Shown one piece after another: positions 9,100 to 18,235 of a stretch of DNA of 64,000 bases. The notes beneath the pieces are model-generated. The model was not told the DNA's origin. It made no database searches and was given only the letters and a program-made list of their open reading frames with translations. Within the stretch, counting starts at the first letter, position 1. Each line of letters opens with the position of its first letter. The stretch is from assembly GCF_000622365.1 (NCBI RefSeq), contig NZ_JASC01000014.1, positions 1,302,001 through 1,366,000 of the forward strand, written 5' to 3'. This DNA is from Sulfitobacter noctilucae. Its GTDB lineage: Bacteria > Pseudomonadota > Alphaproteobacteria > Rhodobacterales > Rhodobacteraceae. The translations under genes were made by a program, and so were the position numbers.

Positions 9100-9108
9100 T
9101 TATCCACA
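9100..9108 (+). promoter_or_regulatory. DnaA-box nonamer
   Basis: A perfect TTATCCACA. Two further perfect copies flank dnaB in this window. A DnaA-mediated link between replication initiation and nrdJ expression is known in other bacteria; here it is inference. Confidence 0.45.
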
Positions 9109-9365
9109 GGGAACCGGTGCATAAGCCGACGTAAAACAAGACGGGCAAAAATTTTGAGCACGGGCTCCGTTTTGCATAAATCTGCAACATATCTCCGGAC
9201 AAACTAGAGAATCGGCGCATAGAATTTAGGCATTTCCCACCACCCGAAGTGCGGCACAGGACCAAAGCCACCAGATATAGTGGCACAGTGGTGCGCACGC
9301 AGATGCAACCAAGGCGCAGGCAAGATCGCGCAACACGACGCATCATATTCTCGATGATTGAAAAG

Positions 9366-9442
9366 TGGTCGGAGCGAGAGGATTCGAACCTCCGACCCCC
9401 TGTACCCAAAACAGGTGCGCTACCAGGCTGCGCCACGCTCCG
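9366..9442 (-). tRNA. tRNA-Pro (anticodon TGG)
   Basis: The minus strand folds as a cloverleaf: acceptor CGGAGCG pairing with CGCTCCG, D-arm GCGCAGCCTGGTAGCGC, anticodon stem CCTGT/ACAGG with loop TTTGGGT (anticodon TGG, decoding CCN proline codons), and T-arm GGAGG-TTCGAAT-CCTCT. The 3' CCA is encoded. Total 77 nt. Confidence 0.97.
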
Positions 9443-9533
9443 ACTGCGGCCTCTTTAGCCACAGTTTATCGGAATGAAAAGCCCTAGATTGGTGAATCCT
9501 GCGCGAAGCTGCAACGCGCCCAAAACAACAGCC

Positions 9534-10034
9534 TTAACAGGGCCATGCGGGCGCATAATCTGCATGGGCCGGATGGCGCACTTGCGTTCCCGCATCAATG
9601 CCAAGGCGCTGGGCCAGCCCCCCGTTGATTTCAAGCACCGTCAGAATCGCATCGCCCCCTTCAATCGGGGTTTCATCCAAAGGCACGGCATTACTATGAA
9701 TCCGCTGCACCACACCGGCGGCATCAATGAAGAGCATATCCAGCGGGATCAACGTGTTGCGCATCCAAAAGCTGGTCCGGCGCGGCGCGGCGTTCACGAA
9801 ATACATACCGGCCGAGAGCGGCAGTTCGGTACGGTGCATCAGGCCCTGCGCCTGTTCGGCGGGGTCATCGGCCAATTCGACCTGAAACCGGGCCTTGCCC
9901 CAATCGCCGCGCAGCAGGACGGTATCCTCGCGGCAGGCCTCTGCCAACGTAACACTCGGAATCGCGCTGAAAACAAATGCAGCAGCAATCAGTCGTGCTG
10001 TGTGTCCGACGACTTGCTTAAAACGGTTTCCCAC
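9534..10034 (-). CDS. Secreted DUF192 protein
   Basis: A 166-residue protein with an N-terminal signal peptide (RLIAAAFVFSAIPSVTLAEA) and a complete DUF192 domain: QGLMHRTELPLSAGMYFV, SFWMRNTLIPLDMLFID and VLEINGGLAQRLGI. The family's biochemical role is not established. The start is GTG at 10034, so its first 46 bp overlap the end of the cold-shock gene on the same strand; this suggests translational coupling. A GTG a few codons further in is an alternative start that would still keep the signal peptide. Confidence 0.88.
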   Translation of the reverse strand: MGNRFKQVVGHTARLIAAAFVFSAIPSVTLAEACREDTVLLRGDWGKARFQVELADDPAEQAQGLMHRTELPLSAGMYFVNAAPRRTSFWMRNTLIPLDMLFIDAAGVVQRIHSNAVPLDETPIEGGDAILTVLEINGGLAQRLGIDAGTQVRHPAHADYAPAWPC

Positions 10035-10570
10035 GCCTGTACCTCACCTGCCATTTTACCTCTGCTCCCGTCGATAACGCGCAAAGCAAGCGCTTCGCCC
10101 GGTTGCAGATCAGACAGACCCGACTGGCGCAGGATCTCGATATGAACGAAAACATCCTCCGGCTTGCCAAAGACATTGGCGAACCCGAATCCCTTGGCCT
10201 TGTCGAACCATTTAACGCGGGCAGGCTCCAACGGCACAGCGTGAAGCGTATCACTGTCCAGACCGTTCACATCCGGCAACCGCGCTGGGCTGCCCCCTTC
10301 GGGCGGGTGAATCGCTGTCACCTCCACCGCCTGCACACCGCGGTCGGTTTCCTGCACCAGCAAACAAATACCGGCACCATCCGCGACCGAGCTTTGGCCA
10401 AAGTTCCGCAACACATTGACGTGCAACAGAATATCCGGGCCGCCCGCTTCTGTTACGACAAAGCCGAATCCTTTGATCGGATCGAACCACTTAACAACGC
10501 CGGCCACCTCTGACCGCGCGTGGACAGGGTCTGAGCCTGCGAATCCCTCAATGCTCTTGTCTTCTGCCAC
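9989..10570 (-). CDS. Double cold-shock-domain protein
   Basis: A 193-residue protein with two cold-shock domains. The first (residues about 22-85) has VKWFDPIKGFGFV and DILLHVNVL; the second (about 117-180) has VKWFDKAKGFGFA and DVFVHIEIL. These are the RNP1 and RNP2 nucleic-acid-binding motifs, so it should bind single-stranded RNA or DNA. The domains are joined by a Pro/Asp-rich linker. Two-domain CSPs are typical of alphaproteobacteria. It overlaps the downstream DUF192 gene. Confidence 0.93.
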   Translation of the reverse strand: MAEDKSIEGFAGSDPVHARSEVAGVVKWFDPIKGFGFVVTEAGGPDILLHVNVLRNFGQSSVADGAGICLLVQETDRGVQAVEVTAIHPPEGGSPARLPDVNGLDSDTLHAVPLEPARVKWFDKAKGFGFANVFGKPEDVFVHIEILRQSGLSDLQPGEALALRVIDGSRGKMAGEVQAWETVLSKSSDTQHD

Positions 10571-10658
10571 GTGTCACCTTCGATCCGTCGATCATGTCTG
10601 TGTCGCTGTCCGGCTAAAAAGCACCGGCATTGCGCAGACCACTTCTATAACTTTTGAG

Positions 10659-11267
10659 TCATGGGTTCAGTCGTTGAACGTCCCACTCACTCCCTACTGA
10701 TTTGCGCCGCCATTGAAAGCGATCGTGCAAACGATGCTCGCCATCGGCCCAGAATTCAATCTCTAAAGGCGTAATACGATATCCGCCCCAATACGGGGGC
10801 CGCGCCGGGTTGATCCCTTTTGTTGCCGTTACCTTGGCCACTTCGGCCATCAGTGCCGCCCGGCTTTTCAGCGGTTGGGACTGGCGCGAGGCCCAGGCGC
10901 CAAGCCGGCTTTGCAGCGAACGCGAGGCATAATATTCATCGGCCAATGGCCCGTCTTCACGGGTGACCAGCCCCCGCACGCGAATTTGGCGGCGCAGTGA
11001 TTTCCAATGCACTACAAACGCGGCTTTGCCCGCGCTGTCCAACTCCTGGGCCTTTTGGCTTTCATAGTTAGTGTAGAATACAAAGGCTGCAGGCTCGATG
11101 TCTTTGAGCAAAACCATACGGACATTCGGCAAACCGTCGGCATCCACTGTTGAAAGCGCAATGGCATTGGGATCGTTAAGCTCGCTTTGCTCGGCTTCGG
11201 CCATCCAACTGCGTGCCAGTGTGAAAGGATCCTCGCCCGCGAATTTTCCTGAGCGCCCGGACATCAT
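10659..11267 (-). CDS. pdxH: Pyridoxamine 5'-phosphate oxidase
   Basis: A 202-residue FMN enzyme that oxidises pyridoxamine/pyridoxine 5'-phosphate to PLP, the last step of vitamin B6 synthesis and salvage. Family signatures are [44 protein letters not shown] and the C-terminal [16 protein letters not shown]...HDRFQWRR, which carry FMN and PLP contacts. Full length; divergent from fabI. Confidence 0.96.
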   Translation of the reverse strand: MMSGRSGKFAGEDPFTLARSWMAEAEQSELNDPNAIALSTVDADGLPNVRMVLLKDIEPAAFVFYTNYESQKAQELDSAGKAAFVVHWKSLRRQIRVRGLVTREDGPLADEYYASRSLQSRLGAWASRQSQPLKSRAALMAEVAKVTATKGINPARPPYWGGYRITPLEIEFWADGEHRLHDRFQWRRKSVGSEWDVQRLNP

Positions 11268-11513
11268 AACCCCATCATCGAATTAACACCCCGGCCCCCA
11301 CTAAACACGCCACATCCCGGCACGTTGATATAGGCTATGTGATAAAACAAGTGACAACTTGAGACAACCTAAAGCTGCTGGGCGCGCTTTTGGTGCCGGT
11401 CCATGCGCGCCCATTGCGTAATCGACAGGCGTTTGTCCTCGCGGTGCAGTCTTGATGGCTTCAGCGCAATAGCCTAAACGAATTGGACAGAAGGCAATTA
11501 GAGTGGGCAGAGC

Positions 11514-12320
11514 ATGGCTAACGACTTGATGCAGGGTAAACGTGGGCTGGTCATGGGGCTGGCCAATGACAAATCCATCGCTTGGGGCGTCGCGCGCAGC
11601 CTGGCCGACGCCGGTGCGGAACTTGCCTTCTCTTATCAGGGGGATGCGCTGAAAAAACGCGTCGACCCGCTGGCCGCTTCTTTGGGCAGCGATATTGTCC
11701 TGCCCTGCGATGTGGGCGACGAGGCATCTATAGATGCGCTCTTTGACGGCTTGAAAGAGCGTTGGGGCAGCATTGATTTTATCGTTCATGCCATTGGTTT
11801 TTCCGACAAAGGCGAGCTGCGAGGCCGCTATGTGGATACCAGCCGCGGCAATTTCGCCATGTCGATGGATATCTCGGTCTATTCCTTTACCGCAGTGATG
11901 CAGCGCGCGGAAAAGATGATGACGCCGGGGGCAAGTGCTCTGACCCTGACGTATTACGGTGCCGAAAAGGTCATGCCGCATTATAACGTGATGGGCGTGG
12001 CCAAAGCCGCGCTTGAAGCCTCCGTAAAATATCTGGCAGAAGACCTTGGCAAGGACGGCATCCGCGTCAACGCGATCTCTGCCGGGCCGATCAAGACGCT
12101 TGCCGCCTCCGGCATCGGCGATTTCCGCTACATCATGAAATGGAACGAATACAATTCTCCCTTGCGCCGCAACGTGACCATCGAGGATGTGGGCAAAGCC
12201 GCCCTCTTCCTGCTCAGCGATCTCGGCTCCGGCACCACGGGTGAGAACCTGCATGTGGACGCAGGCTACCACGTGGTCGGCATGAAGGCGGTCGATGCGC
12301 CTGACATGGCCAAGGAATGA
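11514..12320 (+). CDS. fabI: Enoyl-[acyl-carrier-protein] reductase (NADH)
   Basis: A 268-residue SDR-fold enzyme that reduces trans-2-enoyl-ACP in the last step of each fatty-acid elongation cycle. The FabI-type dinucleotide loop GLANDKSIAWG is at residues 15-25, and the catalytic Tyr-x6-Lys pair of FabI is Y157 and K164 in HYNVMGVAK. It ends with the conserved TGENLHVDAGYHVVGM. It opens a plus-strand run: lysE overlaps its stop by 4 bp. The 246-bp upstream spacer presumably holds the promoter. Confidence 0.95.
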   Translation: MANDLMQGKRGLVMGLANDKSIAWGVARSLADAGAELAFSYQGDALKKRVDPLAASLGSDIVLPCDVGDEASIDALFDGLKERWGSIDFIVHAIGFSDKGELRGRYVDTSRGNFAMSMDISVYSFTAVMQRAEKMMTPGASALTLTYYGAEKVMPHYNVMGVAKAALEASVKYLAEDLGKDGIRVNAISAGPIKTLAASGIGDFRYIMKWNEYNSPLRRNVTIEDVGKAALFLLSDLGSGTTGENLHVDAGYHVVGMKAVDAPDMAKE

Positions 12321-12925
12321 CGCTGACCCTCGCCGATCTCATTGCCTTCAACGTGGTGCTGATCGCCGCGATTGCAGCCCCCGGCGCGGCGCTCTTGTAT
12401 TTCATCAAGACCACCGTCGCCTCGGGCCGCACTGCTGGCATGGCCACCGGCATCGGTCTGGGCACGGCTGCGGCCCTCTGGACGCTCGCCGCCCTTCTGG
12501 GGCTTGAGATCGTCTTTACCCTCTTTCCATGGACCTTCACCGCGCTGAAACTCGGCGGTGCCGCCTATCTGATCTGGATCGCAATCCAGACATGGCGCCA
12601 CGCCCGTGATCCGCTGGGGGACGCACCCACACCCCACGGTACCGCGATCCTCTCGGGCCTCCTGCTGAACTTCGGCAACCCCAAGTCCATGCTCTTTGCC
12701 GCCGCCGTCATCGTGGTGGTCTTCCCGCAGGGCATCGGTGCCATCGACATCGCCGTGATCGTCGCCAACCATCTGGTGCTTGAGATCGCCTTCTATGCGC
12801 TCTTTGCCCTGCTCTTGGGCACCGGCCCCGCCCGCCGCAGCTATATCCGCCTCAAACCCGTGCTTGACCGCATCGCCTCCACGCTTCTGGGCGCACTTGG
12901 CCTGCGCCTCATACTGGAGAAATAA
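12317..12925 (+). CDS. LysE-family translocator
   Basis: A 202-residue membrane protein with about six hydrophobic segments. The pattern PGAALLYFIKTTVASGRTAG after the first helix and the GLLLNFGNPKSMLFAAAV segment are typical of LysE/RhtB amino-acid or small-metabolite exporters. Its ATG overlaps the fabI stop (ATGA) and gpt starts 3 bp after its own stop, so the three genes are probably cotranscribed. Substrate unknown. Confidence 0.88.
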   Translation: MTLTLADLIAFNVVLIAAIAAPGAALLYFIKTTVASGRTAGMATGIGLGTAAALWTLAALLGLEIVFTLFPWTFTALKLGGAAYLIWIAIQTWRHARDPLGDAPTPHGTAILSGLLLNFGNPKSMLFAAAVIVVVFPQGIGAIDIAVIVANHLVLEIAFYALFALLLGTGPARRSYIRLKPVLDRIASTLLGALGLRLILEK

Positions 12926-12928
12926 CCC

Positions 12929-13465
12929 ATGTCCGACGCCACCAACCCCGCAGGGCGCCTGCCCCACGAAAAGGGCTTCCACATCTCATGGGACCAGATC
13001 CACCGCGACAGCCGCGCCTTGGCGTGGCGGCTTGACGGTAAAGGCCCTGATGACGGCAACTGGCGCGCCGTTGTTGCCATCACCCGTGGCGGCATGGCCC
13101 CTGCGATGATCGTGGCGCGTGAGCTGGACATCCGCACAGTCGATACGATCTCGGTCGTGTCCTATCATTCCGGCGGCGGCAAAGCCGACCAGCGGCGCGA
13201 AGCTAAGGTCATCAAATCGCCCGACAGCGAAATCATGGGCGACGGCACGGGCATCCTGATCGTCGATGACTTGGTCGACAGCGGCAAAACGCTCGAACTG
13301 GTCCGCGAGCTTTATCCGCAGGCGCATTTCGCCACCGTCTATGCCAAGCCCGAAGGCGAACCTCAGGTCGATACGTTCATTACAGGCGTCAGCCAGGACA
13401 CCTGGATCTTTTTCCCTTGGGACATGGCCCTGCAGTATGTCGAGCCCTACCGGGGCAAGGACTAA
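12929..13465 (+). CDS. gpt: Xanthine phosphoribosyltransferase
   Basis: A 178-residue type I phosphoribosyltransferase for purine salvage, converting xanthine (and guanine) with PRPP to the nucleotide. The PRPP-binding motif [13 protein letters not shown] is at residues 109-121, [15 protein letters not shown] forms the pyrophosphate loop, and the base-binding end WIFFPWDM matches Gpt. The stop is followed after 5 bp by a partial inverted copy of the dispersed repeat. Confidence 0.93.
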   Translation: MSDATNPAGRLPHEKGFHISWDQIHRDSRALAWRLDGKGPDDGNWRAVVAITRGGMAPAMIVARELDIRTVDTISVVSYHSGGGKADQRREAKVIKSPDSEIMGDGTGILIVDDLVDSGKTLELVRELYPQAHFATVYAKPEGEPQVDTFITGVSQDTWIFFPWDMALQYVEPYRGKD

Positions 13466-13470
13466 CCCTC

Positions 13471-13488
13471 CTTTCTCTTTTTGGCCTT
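13471..13488 (-). repeat. Partial dispersed repeat, inverted copy (18 bp)
   Basis: CTTTCTCTTTTTGGCCTT is the exact reverse complement of the last 18 bp of the 57-bp repeat at 4063-4119 and 50772-50828. The hairpin half of the repeat is missing. It begins 5 bp after the gpt stop, again at a gene end. Confidence 0.7.
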
Positions 13489-13620
13489 GTCCCTTTGCTT
13501 TTGCCAACGTGGCGCAAAACGCTGCCTCTCTTGATGGTCGAACGCGCTTTGCACCCCTCGACTTTCGGAAAAAGAAGAGGGACGATATACCGTCCGCACT
13601 CTCAACTCGGAGCCGCCCGC

Positions 13621-14799
13621 ATGACGATCACGCGCACCGCCGCCACCTTCCCGCCTCCGGTCATGGAGGCCCGCCGCTGGCTCGACGGCGTGACCCACCC
13701 AGACACGCGCCCCCTAATCAACGTCAGCCAAGCGGCACCGGTCGATCCGCCGCCCCAAGGACTGCGACAGGCGATGGCCGATGCCGCTCTTACGCGCGAT
13801 GATGCGCACCTTTACGGCCCCGTCCTGGGCATGGACGAACTGCGCGATGAACTGGCCGCTCAGACTGCAGCGCTGTACGACGGCACCGTCACGCCAGAAC
13901 AAACCTGCATCACCTCAGGCTGTAATCAGGCTTTTGCGGCCGCCATCGCGACGCTTTGCGCCGAAGGGGATGAGGTTATCCTCCCAACCCCTTGGTATTT
14001 CAATCACAAAATGTGGCTGGATATGTCTGGCGTCCGCAGCGTCGCGCTTGAGACCGGCACCGATATGCTGCCCGATGTGGAGGCCGCTGCCGCGCTTATC
14101 ACCCCGCGCACCCGCGCCATCGCACTGGTCAGCCCGAACAATCCCACCGGGCAGGAATACCCGGATGCGCTGTTGCAAAGCTTCTTTAATCTGGCCCGCG
14201 CCCATGGCATCGCCCTGATCGTCGACGAAACCTACCGTGATTTTCACAGTCAAAGTGGCGCGCCTCATCCGCTGTTCCAGGACGCCGCATGGGACGACAC
14301 GTTGATCCACCTCTATTCCTTTTCCAAAGCCTACCGTCTAACGGGACACCGCGTCGGTGCGATGATCGCAAGTGAAGAGCGGTTGGCCGAGGTCGAAAAG
14401 TTTCTCGACACCGTCGCCATCTGTCCTGCCCAACTGGGCCAGCACGCGGCCCTCTGGGGCATGCAGAACCTTGGCCAATGGCTGGCGGGAGAACGCGACG
14501 AAATCCTGACCCGCCGCGCTGCCATTACGCAGAACCTGCCCAAACTCGAAGCTCTGGGATGGAAGCTCTTGGGGCTGGGCGGCTACTTTGCCTACCTTCA
14601 GCACCCCTATGCCGAAAGCTCTGCTGATCTGGCCCCAAGGCTGGTGCGTGATGCTTCGGTCCTCTGCCTGCCCGGCACGATGTTCTACCCCTCGGATGAT
14701 CCCGCGGGCGCGCGCGAGCTGCGGATTGCCTTTGCCAACCTTGATGCGGCTGGCATTGCCACGCTTTTTGACCGCCTTGCGGACCTGCCTGCCGCCTGA
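13621..14799 (+). CDS. PLP-dependent aminotransferase (aspartate aminotransferase family)
   Basis: A 392-residue fold-type I aminotransferase. Motifs: SPNNPTGQEYP (cofactor/substrate Asn), VDETYRDF (Asp binding the pyridine nitrogen), and SFSKAYRLTGHR with the PLP-linking lysine at about residue 236; RELRIAFAN carries the carboxylate-binding Arg. The start at 13621 avoids the long overlap with gpt that an upstream in-frame ATG would create. Substrate not assignable from sequence; not obviously linked to its neighbours. Confidence 0.9.
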   Translation: MTITRTAATFPPPVMEARRWLDGVTHPDTRPLINVSQAAPVDPPPQGLRQAMADAALTRDDAHLYGPVLGMDELRDELAAQTAALYDGTVTPEQTCITSGCNQAFAAAIATLCAEGDEVILPTPWYFNHKMWLDMSGVRSVALETGTDMLPDVEAAAALITPRTRAIALVSPNNPTGQEYPDALLQSFFNLARAHGIALIVDETYRDFHSQSGAPHPLFQDAAWDDTLIHLYSFSKAYRLTGHRVGAMIASEERLAEVEKFLDTVAICPAQLGQHAALWGMQNLGQWLAGERDEILTRRAAITQNLPKLEALGWKLLGLGGYFAYLQHPYAESSADLAPRLVRDASVLCLPGTMFYPSDDPAGARELRIAFANLDAAGIATLFDRLADLPAA

Positions 14800-14864
14800 C
14801 ACCTCTTGCCCCTCTGCCCGGCACCGCTTAGACACGCATGCAACACAGGCAAAGGGCAGTGAAC

Positions 14865-16706
14865 ATGGCAAAAAGCGGTGGCATCGGCAAAATCGCGATG
14901 TGGATTCTGATGGGTTTTCTGATCCTCGGCCTGGCCGGTTTCGGCGCGGTGAATCTCAGCGGCAATCTTCGCAGTCTGGGGACCGTCGGCAGCAAGTCCA
15001 TTCCGGTGGAAGTTTACGCCCGCCAGTTGCAAAACGAGATCCGCGCCATCGAACAGCAAACCGGTCAGCAGTTGCCCTTTGCACAGGCGCAGGCCATCGG
15101 ACTGGACCGTGCCGTGCTGCAACGTCTGGTGCGCAACCGTGCTCTTGATCACGAGACCTCGGAGTTGGGCATCTCCATCGGCGACGAATCCCTACGCGAA
15201 GACATCCTTGCCATCACGGCATTTCAGGGCGTTGATGGCACATTCGACCGCGAAGGATACCGGTTCGCCCTTGAACAGGGGGGCGTTTCCGAAGCCGAAT
15301 TTGAAACATCCCTGCGCGAAGAAGCCGCTCGTACCCTTCTGCAAGGCGCGATCCTGGGCGGTGTCCGCATGCCCGAGACCTATGCCCAAACGCTGGTCAA
15401 CTATGTAGGCGAGCAGCGCAGCTTTACCTGGAGCCTGCTGGAGGAAGCCGCACTGGAACAGCCCGTCGCCGAGCCTTCTACAGAAGACCTGCGCAACTAT
15501 TATAACGCCAATGCCGATCTCTTTGTTCTGCCCGACACCAAGATGATCACCTACGCGATCCTCTCGCCCGATGCTTTAATCGACGAAGTCGAAGTGCCCG
15601 AAGAAGAGCTGCGTGCCGCCTATGACGAACGCCAGAACACCTTTAACCAGCCGGAGCGCCGTCTGGTCGAGCGGCTGGTGTTCCCTGACGAGGAAGCCGG
15701 CAACCAGGCCGCCGCCGCGCTTGAAGTCGGCAGCACCAATTTCCGGAACCTGGTCGAGGAACGCGGTCTGGCCCTGGCCGATGTTGATCTGGGGGATGTG
15801 GGTCGGCTTGAGCTGGACGCCGCCGGCGAAGCGGTCTTTGCCGCCGAAGTGGGCGACATCGTCGGCCCCCTGCCCAGTCCGCTTGGTCCGGCCCTCTTTC
15901 GCGTGAATGGCGTCTTGCCCGCATTGACGACCACGTTTGAACAGGCCCGCGCCAATCTGCAAGAAGAGCTTGCCGTCAGCCGTGCGGTTCGCGCGGTCGA
16001 AACCCGCGCCCGGGATATCGACGACCAGCTTGCCGGTGGGGCGACGCTGGAACAACTCGCTGACGAGACCGAGATGACGCTCGGCACCATCGCATGGACA
16101 CCCGAAACCTCCGAGGGCATTGCCGCCTATAGCGACTTCCGCGAAGCGGCCAGCGCCCTCTCGACCGGCGATTTCCCCAAGGTTGAACAACTGGACGACG
16201 GCAGCATCTTTGCCATGCGGCTGGACGAGGAACTGCCTGAGCGACCCAACCCCTTTGAGGACGCCCTTGAAGACGTGCGCGCGGCTTGGGCTTCCGAGCA
16301 GCTGGTCGCAGCCCTGACCGCCCGCGCAACCGCGCTGGTCGCGACATTGGGCGCGGATGGATCATTCGCTGCCGAAGGCCTGACCGCCATTGAAGAAGAG
16401 AACCAGACCCGCAACGCCTTTATCGACGGCACACCGCCGAATTTCATGGAGCAGGTCTTTGACATGGAGGTGGGTGATGTCACCGTCCTGCCGGGCCAGG
16501 ACAGTGTCGTGATCGTGCGTCTGGATGCGATTGATGCCGCAGGCGATGATCCGCAAAGCGCGGCCCTGTTGAGCCAGCTCGGGACACAACTGGACGAGGC
16601 CTTGGCGGCCGATCTGTTCACCCTGTTTGCCGACGATGTGGTCCGGCGTGCCGGGCCAGAGGTCGACACCCGCGCGGTGCAGGCCGTGCATGTCAACTTC
16701 CCCTGA
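14865..16706 (+). CDS. PpiD-like peptidyl-prolyl isomerase / periplasmic chaperone
   Basis: A 613-residue protein anchored by one N-terminal transmembrane helix (IAMWILMGFLILGLAGFGAV, residues about 8-27). It continues into a SurA-N-like helical domain (EVYARQLQNEIRAIEQQTG; EAEFETSLREEAAR) and a parvulin-like PPIC region (RRLVERLVFPDEEAGNQAA...VGDIVGPLPSPLGPALFRV). Its role would be folding of exported proteins at the outer face of the inner membrane. The ATG at 14865 follows AAAGGG. trpE starts 9 bp after its stop, so trpE is read from this gene's transcript or a promoter inside it. Confidence 0.9.
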   Translation: MAKSGGIGKIAMWILMGFLILGLAGFGAVNLSGNLRSLGTVGSKSIPVEVYARQLQNEIRAIEQQTGQQLPFAQAQAIGLDRAVLQRLVRNRALDHETSELGISIGDESLREDILAITAFQGVDGTFDREGYRFALEQGGVSEAEFETSLREEAARTLLQGAILGGVRMPETYAQTLVNYVGEQRSFTWSLLEEAALEQPVAEPSTEDLRNYYNANADLFVLPDTKMITYAILSPDALIDEVEVPEEELRAAYDERQNTFNQPERRLVERLVFPDEEAGNQAAAALEVGSTNFRNLVEERGLALADVDLGDVGRLELDAAGEAVFAAEVGDIVGPLPSPLGPALFRVNGVLPALTTTFEQARANLQEELAVSRAVRAVETRARDIDDQLAGGATLEQLADETEMTLGTIAWTPETSEGIAAYSDFREAASALSTGDFPKVEQLDDGSIFAMRLDEELPERPNPFEDALEDVRAAWASEQLVAALTARATALVATLGADGSFAAEGLTAIEEENQTRNAFIDGTPPNFMEQVFDMEVGDVTVLPGQDSVVIVRLDAIDAAGDDPQSAALLSQLGTQLDEALAADLFTLFADDVVRRAGPEVDTRAVQAVHVNFP

Positions 16707-16715
16707 TCGCTCGCC

Positions 16716-18227
16716 ATGTCCCTGACCCCCTCTTTCGATACCTTCGCCAAAGGTCATGCCGAAGGCCGCAACCAGGTCGTCTACACGCGGCTGGCGGCTG
16801 ACCTTGATACGCCCGTATCGCTGATGATCAAACTGACCGGCACCGCTGAAAACGCTTTTGTGCTAGAATCGGTCACGGGCGGCGAGGTGCGCGGGCGCTA
16901 TTCCATTATCGGGATGAAGCCAGACCTGATCTGGCGCTGCCGGGGTGAAAGCTCTGCCATAAACCGCGCTGCCCGCTATGACGCGGAAGCCTTCGAAGAT
17001 GCCCAAGGCAACCCTCTGGACGTGTTGCGCGAGCTAATCGCTGAATCCAAGATTGATCTGCCTGATGATCTGCCACAGGCCGCCGCCGGGCTGTTTGGCT
17101 ATCTGGGCTACGATATGATCCGCTTGGTGGAGCACCTGCCCGACGTGAATCCCGACCCATTGGGCCTGCCCGATGCGGTGATGCTGCGCCCCTCGGTCAT
17201 TGCCGTGCTCGATGGCGTCAAAGGTGAAGTCACCATCGTCTCGCCCGCGTGGGTATCGGATGGTCAATCTGCCCGTGCCGCCTATGCCCAGGCGGCAGAA
17301 CGTGTGATGGATGCGGTGCGCGATCTGGAACGTGCCATGCCCGGTGCCAGCCGTGATCTGGGCGACGCGTCAGAAGCCCCGGAACCGGTCAGCAATTTTA
17401 CCCGCGACGGATATAAATCCGCTGTGGAGAAAGCCCGCGAATATATCGTGGCGGGCGACATTTTCCAGGTGGTCCCCAGCCAACGCTGGGCGCAGTCCTT
17501 TCCGCAGGCGCCCTTTGCGCTCTATCGCAGTTTGCGACGCACGAACCCCTCGCCTTTCATGTTCTATTTCAACTTCGGCGGCTTTCATGTTGTCGGTGCC
17601 AGCCCCGAAATCCTCGTGCGGGTCTTTGGCAACGAGGTCACGATCAGACCCATCGCCGGCACCCGCCCCCGCGGGGCCACGCCTGAAGAGGATCGCGCGC
17701 TCGAGACGGACTTGCTGCTTGATGAAAAGGAACTGGCCGAACATCTGATGCTGCTTGATCTGGGCCGCAACGATGTGGGCCGTGTGGCCAAGATCGGCAC
17801 AGTGCGTCCGACCGAAGAGTTTATCGTCGAGAAATATTCCCACGTCATGCATATCGTCTCAAACGTGGTGGGCGAGTTAAAAGAAGGCGCGGATGCGCTC
17901 GACGCCTTCTTTGCTGGGATGCCCGCAGGCACCGTATCAGGTGCCCCCAAGGTCCGCGCCATGCAGATCATTGATGAGCTGGAACCAGAAAAGCGCGGCG
18001 TCTATGGCGGCGGCGTCGGGTATTTCAGCGCGGGCGGGGATATGGACATGTGCATCGCCCTGCGCACGGCCGTGATCAAGGATGAAACTCTTTATATTCA
18101 AGCAGGTGGCGGCGTGGTCTATGACAGCGACGCCGAAGCGGAATATATGGAAACCGTACATAAATCCGGCGCGATCCGGCGGGCGGCGGCGGATGCAGCC
18201 CGCTTTGACGGCTCTGGCCGGAACTGA
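16716..18227 (+). CDS. trpE: Anthranilate synthase component I
   Basis: A 503-residue chorismate-using enzyme that, with TrpG, makes anthranilate for tryptophan. The N-terminal LESVTGGEVRGRYSIIG carries the feedback-inhibition region. The C-terminal catalytic core has GDIFQVVPSQR, IRPIAGTRPRGAT, LDLGRNDVGRVAK, SGAPKVRAMQIIDELEP and the VYGGGVGYFS segment. Its partner trpG lies 3.4 kb downstream beyond unrelated genes. There is only a 9-bp gap to the chaperone gene upstream, leaving no room for a leader-peptide attenuator. Confidence 0.97.
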   Translation: MSLTPSFDTFAKGHAEGRNQVVYTRLAADLDTPVSLMIKLTGTAENAFVLESVTGGEVRGRYSIIGMKPDLIWRCRGESSAINRAARYDAEAFEDAQGNPLDVLRELIAESKIDLPDDLPQAAAGLFGYLGYDMIRLVEHLPDVNPDPLGLPDAVMLRPSVIAVLDGVKGEVTIVSPAWVSDGQSARAAYAQAAERVMDAVRDLERAMPGASRDLGDASEAPEPVSNFTRDGYKSAVEKAREYIVAGDIFQVVPSQRWAQSFPQAPFALYRSLRRTNPSPFMFYFNFGGFHVVGASPEILVRVFGNEVTIRPIAGTRPRGATPEEDRALETDLLLDEKELAEHLMLLDLGRNDVGRVAKIGTVRPTEEFIVEKYSHVMHIVSNVVGELKEGADALDAFFAGMPAGTVSGAPKVRAMQIIDELEPEKRGVYGGGVGYFSAGGDMDMCIALRTAVIKDETLYIQAGGGVVYDSDAEAEYMETVHKSGAIRRAAADAARFDGSGRN

Positions 18228-18235
18228 CGCGCTCC

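Larger units (their letters stand above)
8654..9365. other. Long non-coding leader upstream of nrdJ
   Basis: These 712 bp separate nrdJ from tRNA-Pro. No open frame here looks real. I looked for a cobalamin riboswitch on the minus strand and did not find a B12-box-like core. Recognisable elements are a tandem NrdR-like box pair at 8847-8894, an inverted repeat at 9000-9018, a GCAGGT/ACCTGC hairpin near 9063-9076, and a DnaA-box nonamer at 9100-9108. The rest is featureless to me. Confidence 0.55.

Noticed and set aside
9249..9458. A 69-codon open frame ending in an [22 protein letters not shown] peptide
   Set aside because: This peptide is simply the translation of the tRNA-Pro gene on the opposite strand, a well-known annotation artefact.
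11301..12272. A 323-codon minus-strand open frame opposite fabI
   Set aside because: It lies wholly antisense to the unmistakable fabI gene, has no family resemblance, and is the kind of long shadow frame that high-GC codon bias creates.
16707..16715. Tryptophan leader-peptide attenuator before trpE
   Set aside because: Only 9 bp separate trpE from the upstream chaperone gene, leaving no space for an attenuator.
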